9,020 nt of DNA from Campylobacterota bacterium (GTDB taxonomy: Bacteria > Campylobacterota > Campylobacteria > Campylobacterales > Sulfurovaceae). The stretch covers positions 1 to 9,020 of the forward strand of contig DSAK01000170.1 of the NCBI GenBank assembly GCA_011372825.1. The letters are read 5' to 3'. Numbering within the stretch: position 1 is the first letter of the stretch; each line of letters begins with the position of its first letter. Shown in pieces: positions 1 to 6,632 of the stretch. The translations under genes and the position numbers were made by a program. A model generated the notes under the pieces. That model was not told where the DNA came from and did no database searches. It saw only the letters and a list, made by a program, of their open reading frames with translations.

Positions 1-278
1 CCTAGTATATCTCCTGAAGATATCTTTGTGTCATTTGGTGTTCCGTGTATAATTACTTCATTTAAAGAGGTGCATACTGAAGCGGGAAATCCGTAAAGAC
101 CCTTAAAAGATGGAATTGCCCCTTGTGATCGGATATACTCCTCTCCTAAAGTATCAATCTCTTTGAGGGTCATTCCTATAGTGATATTTTTTTGGAGATA
201 ATCGAGTGTTTTTGCGACGATTTCACCTGCCCTTGCGAGCTTGGTGATTTCATCTGGTTTTCTTAGGACTATTGCCAT
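1..278 (-). CDS. map: Methionine aminopeptidase type I, N-terminal part (3' end beyond window)
   Basis: This enzyme removes the initiator methionine from nascent proteins in the cytosol, working on chains as they leave the ribosome. The reading frame is open from an ATG at 278 to the window edge, giving 92 complete codons. It begins MAIVLRKPDEITKLARAGEI, typical of the type I family. Around residues 64-79 it carries the family segment GFPASVCTSLNEVIIHG, whose histidine (residue 78) corresponds to the conserved substrate-binding His79 of the E. coli enzyme. The fragment stops just after SSGDIL, so the metal-binding Asp, His and Glu residues lie outside the window. A possible Shine-Dalgarno AGGA sits 9 bases before the ATG, and the gene starts 3 bases after the secY stop, so it is very likely co-transcribed. 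Absence of an adk gene between secY and map differs from the Gram-positive arrangement. The identification is secure; completeness of the gene cannot be judged. Confidence 0.95.
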   Translation of the reverse strand, partial: MAIVLRKPDEITKLARAGEIVAKTLDYLQKNITIGMTLKEIDTLGEEYIRSQGAIPSFKGLYGFPASVCTSLNEVIIHGTPNDTKISSGDIL

Positions 279-281
279 CAA

Positions 282-1544
282 TTATAGTCCTGTATATCCC
301 AATACATTATATTGGTTCATAGTGCGCTGTGCTTCTATCTTTCTCATGGTATCTAAAGCTACTTGAACGACAATCAATACCGCAGTTCCACCAAAGTAAA
401 AACTAGCTCCCAAACCATTGATAAAGACAAAAGGTATAGTAGAAACAAGTGCAAGATACAATGCTCCTGTGGCTGTAAGCCGACTTGCAATCTCATTGAT
501 AAAATCTTTCGTATGTAATCCAGGTCTTACACCAGGGATAAACCCCCCTTGTCTTTTAAGATTGTCTGAAATATCTTTTGCATTAAAAGCGATTGAAGCA
601 TAGAAAAATGCAAAGAAAATAACCAAGACAAAAGTTAGTACATTAAAAGCTACACCGCCTGGATGCAAAAAATCTGCAACTGCCGTCACCCAAGCATTAT
701 TGCTTGATTGTAACATTGTAAGAGGAAACATCAACACAGCTGATGCAAAAATTGGAGGGATAACCCCTGATAGATTCACCTTCACTGGTATATAATTCAT
801 CACCCTTTTTGTCTGATTTTGCATCATTGTTTTTCTGGAATAAGAGATAGGAATCCGTCTCTCGCCTAACTCAACATATATGATAGCAAATACTGTTATA
901 AATATGATAGCTAGTATCGCTAAAACTACAAAAAAGCTCATCTCATCAGCGTTAACTGCTTTGATGGTATTAGAGATCGCTGATGGTATACCAGATACTA
1001 TACCTGCAAAAATAAGAAGTGATATACCATTTCCTATCCCTTTTTGTGTAATTTGCTCACCAATCCACATAAGCAACATTGTACCTGCAAGCATTGAGAA
1101 TGTAGTAATGAGTGTAAACATCAAAGGATCTATTAGTACCGCTTTTGCACCCGTTGGACTCTCCATGCTTTGAAGACCCATTGATACCCCAATTGCTTGA
1201 ACCACAGTAATAAATATAGTAAAGTAACGGATTATTTGCATATAGTTTTGCATACCATCACGCTCTTTTTTCATTGCACCAAGTGCTGGAAAAGTAGCAG
1301 CAAGTAGCTCCATGACAATCGATGCTGTGATATAAGGCATGATGCCTAATGAGATTACACTGAGTCGCTCTATCGCATTACCGCTAAACATATTTGCTAA
1401 CCCAAGGGCATTTCCAGCATTGCTATCAAAAAAACCTTTGATAACCTCGGTATCTACCCCAGGAGTTGGTACATATGCCAACATACGATACACCAAAAGA
1501 AACCCCAATGTAATGAGGATTTTTTGAACTAAGGGATTGGTCAT
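282..1544 (-). CDS. secY: Preprotein translocase channel subunit SecY
   Basis: SecY is the central pore of the SecYEG translocon in the inner membrane, through which secreted and membrane proteins pass. The product has 420 residues and about ten hydrophobic segments, roughly at residues 8-26, 63-84, 107-124, 140-163, 173-187, 203-226, 260-278, 301-321, 355-375 and 383-399. Recognisable family motifs are the plug region after residue 45, RRIPISYSRK near 229-238, GVIPPIFASA at 260-269 and GGFIPGVRPG at 333-342, which lies in the cytosolic loop before the ninth segment. The frame stays open upstream to 1610, but that extension lies inside rplO. The ATG at 1544 gives the family start MTNPLVQKIL, one base after the rplO stop. 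Only a weak GGAAAG precedes it, so translation is probably coupled to rplO. Identity is certain; start confidence is high. Confidence 0.98.
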   Translation of the reverse strand: MTNPLVQKILITLGFLLVYRMLAYVPTPGVDTEVIKGFFDSNAGNALGLANMFSGNAIERLSVISLGIMPYITASIVMELLAATFPALGAMKKERDGMQNYMQIIRYFTIFITVVQAIGVSMGLQSMESPTGAKAVLIDPLMFTLITTFSMLAGTMLLMWIGEQITQKGIGNGISLLIFAGIVSGIPSAISNTIKAVNADEMSFFVVLAILAIIFITVFAIIYVELGERRIPISYSRKTMMQNQTKRVMNYIPVKVNLSGVIPPIFASAVLMFPLTMLQSSNNAWVTAVADFLHPGGVAFNVLTFVLVIFFAFFYASIAFNAKDISDNLKRQGGFIPGVRPGLHTKDFINEIASRLTATGALYLALVSTIPFVFINGLGASFYFGGTAVLIVVQVALDTMRKIEAQRTMNQYNVLGYTGL

Positions 1545-1545
1545 T

Positions 1546-1944
1546 TTACTTTCCGCTTGTTGTGACTGCTTCGTCTTTGATTTTTTCAACCAATGTTTTT
1601 GCAGTAGCACCGATAAGTTTTACTTTTTTAACACCTTTTTGAAGATGGTGAACAGTACTAATACTCTCTAGTGTTATCTCGCTAAGCTCAGCAATCGCTG
1701 GGCATTTTTCAACATTGATAACATATGGTTTTTCAGCTCTTGATACAAAACCTATCTTTGGAAGTCTTTTATATAGAGGTTGTTGTCCACCTTCAAAACC
1801 TCTTTTTTCGTTGTAACCTGCTCTAGCTTTTTGACCTTTATGCCCTTTACCTGCAGTTTTGCCTGTACCTGAACCTTGTCCACGACCAATTCTCTTGCGA
1901 TTTTTAGTTGCTCCAAAGGCAGGCTGTAAATTGTGTAGTGACAT
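1546..1944 (-). CDS. rplO: 50S ribosomal protein L15
   Basis: L15 binds 23S rRNA late in large-subunit assembly. The product is 132 residues, slightly shorter than the 144 of E. coli. The N-terminal Gly/Arg/Lys-rich stretch RIGRGQGSGTGKTAGKGHKG (residues 18-37) and the RGFEGGQQPLYKRLPKIGF segment (48-66) are diagnostic. Two adjacent ATG codons are possible, at 1947 and 1944. The upstream AGGAG lies 3 bases from the first and 6 from the second, so the second is preferred, though the difference is a single methionine. The gene follows rpsE directly: the rpmD (L30) gene that lies between them in E. coli is absent. Confidence 0.97.
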   Translation of the reverse strand: MSLHNLQPAFGATKNRKRIGRGQGSGTGKTAGKGHKGQKARAGYNEKRGFEGGQQPLYKRLPKIGFVSRAEKPYVINVEKCPAIAELSEITLESISTVHHLQKGVKKVKLIGATAKTLVEKIKDEAVTTSGK

Positions 1945-1954
1945 CATTTACTCC

Positions 1955-2398
1955 TTATGCTTTGATTCTAGCAAGAGCTTGAATGGTCGCTCTTACAAGG
2001 TTATTTGGGTTGTTTGAACCAATAGATTTAGTAAGGATATCTTTGATGCCTGCTAGTTCAATAACTGGTCTAGCAGCTCCTCCCGCAATAACACCTGTAC
2101 CTTCGCTAGCTGGACGGAGCAAGATGCGACTTGCATTGAACTTGTGCTCGATATCATGAGCTATAGTTGAGCCTTTCATGTTAATCTTCACAAGATTTTT
2201 GAATGCATCATCAACTGCTTTTTTAATAGCATCTGGAACCTCTTTTGCTTTACCAAATCCGTATCCTACTGTACCATTTTTGTCGCCAACAACTACAAGA
2301 GCAGTAAATCTAAATCTTCTACCCCCTTTGACAACTTTGGTAACGCGACCAATATTAACAATTGTCTCTTCGAAATTTTCTCTATCAATATTTTGCAT
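1955..2398 (-). CDS. rpsE: 30S ribosomal protein S5
   Basis: S5 sits on the back of the small subunit near the mRNA entry region and contributes to decoding fidelity; changes in its N-terminal loop are known to cause spectinomycin resistance in other bacteria. The product is 147 residues, shorter than the 167 of E. coli but equal to the Campylobacter form as I recall it. The double-stranded-RNA-binding fold is marked by VKGGRRFRFTALVVVGD (residues 23-39) and FGKAKEVPDAIKKA (48-61), and the C-terminal domain by LLRPASEGTGVIAGG (93-107). Two adjacent ATGs exist at 2401 and 2398. The AAGGAG ribosome site leaves only 2 bases before the first and 5 before the second, and family alignment from memory also fits the second, so 2398 is chosen. 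The spacer after rplR is only a few bases. Confidence 0.97.
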   Translation of the reverse strand: MQNIDRENFEETIVNIGRVTKVVKGGRRFRFTALVVVGDKNGTVGYGFGKAKEVPDAIKKAVDDAFKNLVKINMKGSTIAHDIEHKFNASRILLRPASEGTGVIAGGAARPVIELAGIKDILTKSIGSNNPNNLVRATIQALARIKA

Positions 2399-2407
2399 CA
2401 TATCTCC

Positions 2408-2764
2408 TTAAAACTTTATGCCAGCTTCTCTAAGCGCATTAGCAAAAGATGCAATTACGCCGTGGTAGAGATATCCGTTTCTGTCAAATCTAACTGATGT
2501 CACATTGACTGCTGAGAGATTTTTTGCCATTTGAGCAGCAATTTGCTTCACATCTTCTATATTTGCTTTGAGTCCCATTTTTCTACCATCAACCGAAGCG
2601 ATTGTAGCACCTTTGGTATCATCAATTGCTTGCGCATAAAAGTGTTTATTTGACTTAAACACTGTCAATCTTGGCATCTCGGCAGTACCAGACACTTTGC
2701 TTCTAACGCGTGCTTTTCTTTGGGTTGCGAGTCTATTTTTTCTTTTTTGAATACTTTTTAACAT
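2408..2764 (-). CDS. rplR: 50S ribosomal protein L18
   Basis: L18 binds 5S rRNA and, with L5, helps attach it to the central protuberance of the large subunit. The product is 118 residues, the usual length. The basic N-terminus (KSIQKRKNRLATQRKARVRSK) and the segment RLTVFKSNKHFYAQAIDD (residues 32-49) are typical, as is the C-terminal HGVIASFANALREAGIKF. The ATG at 2764 is preceded by AAGGGG at a spacing of 5 bases. It starts 9 bases after the rplF stop. Nothing is unusual. Confidence 0.98.
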   Translation of the reverse strand: MLKSIQKRKNRLATQRKARVRSKVSGTAEMPRLTVFKSNKHFYAQAIDDTKGATIASVDGRKMGLKANIEDVKQIAAQMAKNLSAVNVTSVRFDRNGYLYHGVIASFANALREAGIKF

Positions 2765-2773
2765 AACTACCCC

Positions 2774-3313
2774 TTAGTTCTTACCTGATGATTTACCAGC
2801 TTTTCTGATAATCACTTCATCGGTATATTTCACACCTTTACCCTTATAAGGCTCTGGTGGTCTAAATTCGCGGATTTCAGCAGCAACTTGTCCAACGACT
2901 TGTTTATCTGAACCTGTTATGGTGATGATATTTTTTTCTACTTTTATATCTACACCTTCTGGTGCATCATAATTAATATCATGTGAATATCCAAGTTGCA
3001 AGTTGAGTGTTTTGCCTTGCATTGAAGCCCTATAACCAACACCATTAATCTCAAGTGATTTTGTAAAACCTTCATTAATGCCAATCATGATGTTGTTTAG
3101 CAATGAACGGTATGTGCCCCAAAATGCTGCACTCTCTTTTCCTTCGCCAATTTTGCTTAATACCACTTGCTCATCTTCTATGTTGACACCAACACGACCA
3201 TGTGTTTCAAGTCTTTTTTCCATGTTACCTTTTTTTACAACGATAACAGTTCCATCCATAGAAACATTTACACCATTTGCTATCGAAACTGGTTGCTTTC
3301 CTACTCTAGACAT
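2774..3313 (-). CDS. rplF: 50S ribosomal protein L6
   Basis: L6 binds 23S rRNA near the sarcin-ricin loop and the factor-binding site of the large subunit. The product is 179 residues, compared with 177 in E. coli. It opens with MSRVGKQPVSI, typical of the family, has the two-repeat L6 layout with the second repeat beginning near residue 83, and carries the signature PEPYKGKGVKY at residues 153-163. The ATG at 3313 has AAGGAGAG just upstream, giving an unambiguous start 9 bases after the rpsH stop. Confidence 0.98.
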   Translation of the reverse strand: MSRVGKQPVSIANGVNVSMDGTVIVVKKGNMEKRLETHGRVGVNIEDEQVVLSKIGEGKESAAFWGTYRSLLNNIMIGINEGFTKSLEINGVGYRASMQGKTLNLQLGYSHDINYDAPEGVDIKVEKNIITITGSDKQVVGQVAAEIREFRPPEPYKGKGVKYTDEVIIRKAGKSSGKN

Positions 3314-3322
3314 ACTCTCTCC

Positions 3323-3718
3323 TTACCAAACACTACATAAAACTTCGCCGCCAATGCCGCGTCTATAAGCTTCGTCATTTGGAAGCACACCTTGACTTGT
3401 AGAGACAACCAATGTACCGTAACCATTTTTAAAGACTTTTATTTCGTCTTTGCCTTTATGAACCCGTCTACCTGGTGTAGAAACACGCTTAATCTCGTTG
3501 ATTGTACTTTTATTATTTTCGTCATATTTTAGTACAACTTTGATACTCTTTTTATTGCCATCTTCTTTTACTTTATAACTCTCAAGATATCCCTTGTCTA
3601 CAAGAATAGAAACTATCGCTTCAATAGAGTTTGCATGTAAGAGTGTTGTCACATCCAATCGTCTTGTTGCTGCATTTCTTATTCGAGTAAGAGAGTCTGC
3701 AATTATGTCTGTCATCAT
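3323..3718 (-). CDS. rpsH: 30S ribosomal protein S8
   Basis: S8 binds the central domain of 16S rRNA early in small-subunit assembly. In E. coli it also represses its own spc operon by binding the mRNA near the rplE start; whether that happens here cannot be read from the sequence. The product is 131 residues. Diagnostic parts are the N-terminal DIIADSLTRIRNA and the C-terminal STSQGVLPNDEAYRRGIGGEVLC, the region that contacts rRNA. Two adjacent ATGs (3718, 3715) lie 6 and 9 bases from AAGGAG. The first is kept because it matches the length of the Campylobacter N-terminus as I recall it. The spacer after rpsN is 14 bases, the longest in the window. Confidence 0.97.
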   Translation of the reverse strand: MMTDIIADSLTRIRNAATRRLDVTTLLHANSIEAIVSILVDKGYLESYKVKEDGNKKSIKVVLKYDENNKSTINEIKRVSTPGRRVHKGKDEIKVFKNGYGTLVVSTSQGVLPNDEAYRRGIGGEVLCSVW

Positions 3719-3732
3719 CTTTTACTCCTTAT

Positions 3733-3918
3733 TTACCAGCTTGCTTTACGCATGCCAGGGATGAGGCCTTCATTGGCCATTTTTCTCAAACACACACGAC
3801 AAATACCAAAGTCTTTGTACACAGAGTGTGGTCTACCGCAGATTGAACAACGAGTATAAGCTCTAGTTGAAAACTTTGCTTTTCGTTGTTGCTTGTTGAT
3901 CATCGACTTCTTAGCCAT
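3733..3918 (-). CDS. rpsZ: 30S ribosomal protein S14, zinc-binding type
   Basis: S14 lies in the head of the small subunit next to S3, S10 and S19. This is the short, zinc-ribbon form: 61 residues with two CxxC pairs, C24-S-I-C27 and C40-R-V-C43, which should hold one zinc ion. The C-terminus NEGLIPGMRKASW is typical of this class; E. coli has a longer form without the cysteines. The frame is open up to 3948, but that stretch belongs to rplE. The ATG at 3918 gives MAKKSMINKQ, the family start, and has AAGGGAG 5 bases upstream. The gene overlaps the end of rplE by 8 bases, suggesting translational coupling. It is often named rpsN as well. Confidence 0.97.
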   Translation of the reverse strand: MAKKSMINKQQRKAKFSTRAYTRCSICGRPHSVYKDFGICRVCLRKMANEGLIPGMRKASW

Positions 3919-4462
3919 TTGTTCTCCCTTTTGCAAAAGGCATGCCAAGCTTTTCTAAAAGCGTAAAGGCTTGCTTATCGTCCTCGGTATTTGTAACAAT
4001 TGTAATATTCATACCGTGAGTTTTAATAATATTATCATATACAACCTCAGGAAACATAAGTTGTTCTTGTAGTCCAAAGTTGTAATTCCCTCTGCCATCA
4101 AATCCTTTGCGTGGCACACCTCTAAAGTCTTTTACTCTTGGAAGTGCTATAGAGATAAGTTTATCAAAGAAGTTGTACATTTTTGCACCTCTTAAAGTGA
4201 CTTTAATACCGCTTGGAGCACCCTCTCTAGCTTTAAAACCAGCAACTGATTTTTTAGCATTGGTAATAATAGCTTTTTGTCCAGCTATCAAAGAGATGGT
4301 GTCGGCCATATTTTGAATCAACTTCGTATCTTTGCCTTCTTCACCTGCACCAACACTAATTACTATTTTTTCAAGTTTTGGCATCTGCATAACATTTTTG
4401 ATACCACAAGCTTCTTGAAGTTCTGGCATAATTTCAATATATTTTTGCTTCATTCTGCTCAT
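3911..4462 (-). CDS. rplE: 50S ribosomal protein L5
   Basis: L5 binds 5S rRNA, forms part of the central protuberance and contacts the P-site tRNA and the small-subunit head. The product is 183 residues (179 in E. coli). Family segments include ITNAKKSVAGFKAREGAPSG (residues 66-85), LPRVKDFRG (107-115) and FGLQEQLMFPE (129-139). The ATG at 4462 is preceded by AGAGGG with 7 bases between, while the next methionine four codons in would be too far from it. The gene starts 3 bases after the rplX stop and its last 8 bases overlap rpsN. Confidence 0.98.
   Translation of the reverse strand: MSRMKQKYIEIMPELQEACGIKNVMQMPKLEKIVISVGAGEEGKDTKLIQNMADTISLIAGQKAIITNAKKSVAGFKAREGAPSGIKVTLRGAKMYNFFDKLISIALPRVKDFRGVPRKGFDGRGNYNFGLQEQLMFPEVVYDNIIKTHGMNITIVTNTEDDKQAFTLLEKLGMPFAKGRTNG
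3924..3930 (-). promoter_or_regulatory. Ribosome binding site of the S14 gene inside the end of rplE
   Basis: Minus-strand AAGGGAG is 5 bases before the ATG at 3918, within the final codons of rplE. It supports the 61-residue S14 over the longer open frame. Confidence 0.75.
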
Positions 4463-4465
4463 CTA

Positions 4466-4696
4466 TTAGCCCTCTACTTTTTTAACATTGGATATATGTA
4501 TTGGCATCTCTAGTGTTTTGAAGCCACCATTTTTATTTTCATCATTCGGTTTTATCGCTTTTTTTGCAATTTTACAACCTGCTACGATAACGGCATCTTT
4601 TTTAGGAAGTACTCTTAACACTTCACCCTCTTTGCCTTTATCATCACCTGCTATCACCAAAACACGATCACCTTTTTTAATTTTAAACTTTTTCAT
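4466..4696 (-). CDS. rplX: 50S ribosomal protein L24
   Basis: L24 is an assembly-initiator protein that binds the 5' part of 23S rRNA and lies near the tunnel exit. The product is 76 residues, clearly shorter than the 104 of E. coli but like the short form I recall for Campylobacter and Helicobacter. The KOW motif occupies about residues 7-33 (KKGDRVLVIAGDDKGKEGEV), and the segment EMPIHISNVK near the end is typical. The frame also has an ATG at 4705, but it would abut the ribosome binding site with no spacing and overlap rplN. The ATG at 4696 lies 9 bases after GGAGGT and yields MKKFKIKKGD, so it is chosen. The gap to the rplN stop is 2 bases. Confidence 0.96.
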   Translation of the reverse strand: MKKFKIKKGDRVLVIAGDDKGKEGEVLRVLPKKDAVIVAGCKIAKKAIKPNDENKNGGFKTLEMPIHISNVKKVEG

Positions 4697-4698
4697 TA

Positions 4699-5067
4699 CT
4701 ACCATACCTCCGGTGCAAGTGATACGATTTTCATAAATCCAGCATAACGAGTCTCACGGCTAACTGGTCCAAATATACGCGTACCAATAGGTTCTTTTTT
4801 GTCATCGATAATTACAGCAGCATTGTCATCAAATCGGATCAAAGAGCCATTTTCTCTTTGTATCTCTTTTTTGGTACGAACTACAACTGCTTTTACCACT
4901 TTACCTTTTTTAATTTTTCCATTTGGAAGTGCTTTTTTAACTGAAGCAACGATAACATCGCCTACAGAAGCGTATCTACGCTTTGAGCCACCAAGCACTT
5001 TTATACACATAATCTCTTTGGCGCCACTGTTGTCAGCAACAGTTAATCTAGTAAAACTTTGAATCAT
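4699..5067 (-). CDS. rplN: 50S ribosomal protein L14
   Basis: L14 is a universally conserved protein on the inter-subunit face of the large subunit, contributing to a bridge with 16S rRNA. The product is 122 residues, the normal length. MIQSFTRLTVADNSGAKEI at the N-terminus and VVVRTKKEIQRENGSLIRFD (residues 61-80) are the family signatures. The ATG at 5067 overlaps the stop codon of rpsQ by one base (TAATG) and has AGGAGAG five bases upstream. This is the first gene of the classical spc operon, yet it has no upstream spacer in which a promoter could sit apart from coding sequence. Confidence 0.98.
   Translation of the reverse strand: MIQSFTRLTVADNSGAKEIMCIKVLGGSKRRYASVGDVIVASVKKALPNGKIKKGKVVKAVVVRTKKEIQRENGSLIRFDDNAAVIIDDKKEPIGTRIFGPVSRETRYAGFMKIVSLAPEVW
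4706..4711 (-). promoter_or_regulatory. Ribosome binding site of rplX inside the end of rplN
   Basis: Minus-strand GGAGGT lies in the last codons of rplN. It touches the ATG at 4705 with no spacing but stands 9 bases before the ATG at 4696, which decides the L24 start in favour of 4696. Confidence 0.8.
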
Positions 5068-5069
5068 TA
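5065..5069 (-). other. Stop/start overlap joining rpsQ and rplN
   Basis: On the minus strand the five bases read TAATG: the rpsQ stop shares its last A with the rplN ATG. This is the classical boundary of the S10 and spc operons. The overlap implies a shared transcript here and probable translational re-initiation. Confidence 0.9.
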
Positions 5070-5315
5070 CAACTCTCCTCTCTTGACAATCTCAAGCAAT
5101 CTAAAACTTTTTGTTTTAGAAAGAGGACGACACTCTATAGCACATACAGTATCACCGACATTTACGCTATTTGCCTCATCGTGAATAAGGTATTTTTTAA
5201 ATCTTTTTACTGTTTTGTGATATCTTGGGTGCAATACGCGTCTTTCTACCAAAACAGTTGCTGTTTTATCGCCAGCTTTTTTGATGACGGTTCCTGTTAT
5301 CTCTCTTTTTGGCAT
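5067..5315 (-). CDS. rpsQ: 30S ribosomal protein S17
   Basis: S17 is a primary 16S rRNA-binding protein with an OB fold, located in the body of the small subunit. The product is 82 residues, matching the family. It begins MPKREITGTVIKKAGDKTATV and contains HPRYHKTVKRFKKYLIHDE and the C-terminal RPLSKTKSFRLLEIVKR, all typical. The ATG at 5315 follows AAAGGG by 7 bases. It lies 11 bases after the rpmC stop. It closes the classical S10 operon and overlaps rplN by one base. Confidence 0.98.
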   Translation of the reverse strand: MPKREITGTVIKKAGDKTATVLVERRVLHPRYHKTVKRFKKYLIHDEANSVNVGDTVCAIECRPLSKTKSFRLLEIVKRGEL

Positions 5316-5326
5316 CTTCTAACCCT

Positions 5327-5518
5327 TTATTTAGATCTCACAGCACTTAGTGCTGTTTGAATTCTAGCGATATCTTTTTTCGCATTTCTTAATTCACTGG
5401 TGTTAGTCAACTGCATAGTTTTGAGCTTAGCACCCAAAGTGAATAACTCTAGTTTTTTTGCTTTTAATTCTTCAACAAGCTCTGCTTCTGTTTTGTTTTG
5501 CAAATCAATATACTTCAT
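5327..5518 (-). CDS. rpmC: 50S ribosomal protein L29
   Basis: L29 is a small helical protein next to L23 at the nascent-chain exit, a region where signal recognition particle and trigger factor dock. The product is 63 residues, as in E. coli. It is dominated by charged helices (TEAELVEELKAKKLELFTLG) and ends with ELRNAKKDIARIQTALSAVR, the usual family C-terminus. The ATG at 5518 has AAGGA 5 bases upstream. The first 14 bases overlap the end of rplP, so its ribosome site lies inside the rplP coding sequence. Confidence 0.97.
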   Translation of the reverse strand: MKYIDLQNKTEAELVEELKAKKLELFTLGAKLKTMQLTNTSELRNAKKDIARIQTALSAVRSK

Positions 5519-5930
5519 TGTTATCCTTCAATGAGATAATTTTTGTCTTAAAAGGGAGTTTGTAACACGCTAAGGCCAATGCCTCTTTTGCAAGCTCTTC
5601 GTTTACGCCGGCCATTTCAAAAATGATACGCCCTGGCTTAATATTCATAACCCACTTATCAACAGCACCTTTACCTTTACCCATTCTAGTTTCTAATGGT
5701 TTTTTTGTCAAAGGTTTTGCAGGGAAAACACGAATCCATGTTTTACCTTGACGGTTAACGCGCCTTGTCATAGAGATACGCGCCGATTCGATTTGTCTTG
5801 AATCTATTCTTCCAGCTTCTGTAGCCTTGATAGCATATTCACCAAATACTATTTTATTGCCTCTAAAAGCTTTGCCTCTATTTCGGCCTTTCATCACTTT
5901 TCTATATTTTGTTCGTTTAGGCATCAACAT
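5505..5930 (-). CDS. rplP: 50S ribosomal protein L16
   Basis: L16 sits near the A site of the peptidyl-transferase region and is added late in 50S assembly. The product is 141 residues (136 in E. coli). It starts MLMPKRTKYRKVMKGRNRGK and carries the signature segments KTWIRVFPAKPLTKKPLETR (residues 63-82) and MGKGKGAVDKWV (83-94). The frame extends upstream to a GTG at 5939, but that GTG is part of the Shine-Dalgarno AGAGGTGAT. The ATG at 5930 is correctly spaced and matches the family start. The gene overlaps the end of rpsC by 14 bases and the start of rpmC by another 14. Confidence 0.97.
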   Translation of the reverse strand: MLMPKRTKYRKVMKGRNRGKAFRGNKIVFGEYAIKATEAGRIDSRQIESARISMTRRVNRQGKTWIRVFPAKPLTKKPLETRMGKGKGAVDKWVMNIKPGRIIFEMAGVNEELAKEALALACYKLPFKTKIISLKDNNEVY

Positions 5931-6630
5931 GATTATCACCTCTTTTTCTTGATGGCTTGCGACCCTCTTTTTTCTCTATTTGTGGTTCTGGCTGGATACC
6001 TTTTTGGAGCACTTCGCCCTTGAAGATCCACACTTTGATACCTATGATTCCATAGGTAGTATGGGCTTCAGCAAAACCATAATCTATTTTTGCTCTTAAT
6101 GTATGCAACGGCACACGACCCTCAAGATACCACTCAGTTCTAGCCATTTCGGCTCCGCCCAAACGACCAGCAACAGATATCTTGATTCCCTTAGCGCCTG
6201 CTTTTAATGCACCTTGAATCACTTTTTTCATTGCTCTTCTAAATGCCACGCGACGCTCAAGTTGTGTAGCTATATTTTCAGCTGCTAGTTGTGCTGATGC
6301 TTGTGGCCGCTTCTCTTCTTTGATATTGAGTGCTACCTCTTTACCAACCATAGCAACAAGAGTATTTTTGAGCTTCTCTATATCCCCACCTTTTTTACCG
6401 ATAATTACACCTGGTCTAGCTGCAACTATACTGATACGCATTTTTTTTGCGGTTCTTTCTATGATTATGTTGCTAACACCTGCATAAAAAAGCTCTTTTT
6501 TAAGATATTTTCTAATCTTATAATCTTCAGCAATAAAACCAGCTGCACGAGATTTAGCTGGAAACCATCGTGACTCCCAATTTCTATTGATTCCAAGTCT
6601 AAGACCTATTGGATTAACTTTTTGTCCCAT
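5917..6630 (-). CDS. rpsC: 30S ribosomal protein S3
   Basis: S3 lines the mRNA entry channel of the small subunit together with S4 and S5. The product is 237 residues (233 in E. coli). An N-terminal type II KH domain carries the GxxG loop in GVIIGKKGG (residues 74-82). The basic helix RRVAFRRAMKK (126-136) includes R131, R132 and K135, the positions linked to mRNA helicase activity in E. coli. The C-terminal S3 domain follows, then a charged tail from about residue 213. The ATG at 6630 gives MGQKVNPIGLRLG, the universal start, with AAGGA 9 bases before it. It begins 2 bases after the rplV stop. Confidence 0.98.
   Translation of the reverse strand: MGQKVNPIGLRLGINRNWESRWFPAKSRAAGFIAEDYKIRKYLKKELFYAGVSNIIIERTAKKMRISIVAARPGVIIGKKGGDIEKLKNTLVAMVGKEVALNIKEEKRPQASAQLAAENIATQLERRVAFRRAMKKVIQGALKAGAKGIKISVAGRLGGAEMARTEWYLEGRVPLHTLRAKIDYGFAEAHTTYGIIGIKVWIFKGEVLQKGIQPEPQIEKKEGRKPSRKRGDNHVDA
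5935..5943 (-). promoter_or_regulatory. Ribosome binding site of rplP inside the end of rpsC
   Basis: Read on the minus strand this is AGAGGTGAT, a near-complete match to the anti-Shine-Dalgarno end of 16S rRNA, lying 4 bases from its edge to the ATG at 5930. It lies entirely within the last codons of rpsC. It rules out the GTG at 5939, which is part of the site, as start of L16. Confidence 0.8.
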
Positions 6631-6632
6631 AC

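Noticed and set aside
1545..1610. Upstream extension of the SecY frame
   Set aside because: It overlaps the end of rplO, and the residues MLLQKHWLKKSKTKQSQQAE have no counterpart in SecY. The ATG at 1544 matches the family start.
3719..3732. The 14-base spacer between rpsZ and rpsH as a promoter or terminator
   Set aside because: It is too short for either and contains only the rpsH ribosome binding site.
4440..4480. Possible S8 repressor-binding structure on the mRNA at the rplE start, as in E. coli
   Set aside because: I could not see a convincing match to the S8-binding helix of 16S rRNA by eye. An RNA structure search would be needed, so no site is claimed.
4277..4513. Plus-strand open frame of 78 codons across the rplX/rplE junction, and some ten other plus-strand frames of 60 to 107 codons throughout the window
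   Set aside because: Each lies opposite conserved ribosomal protein or secY sequence, none resembles a known protein, and none has convincing context. They are antisense shadows.
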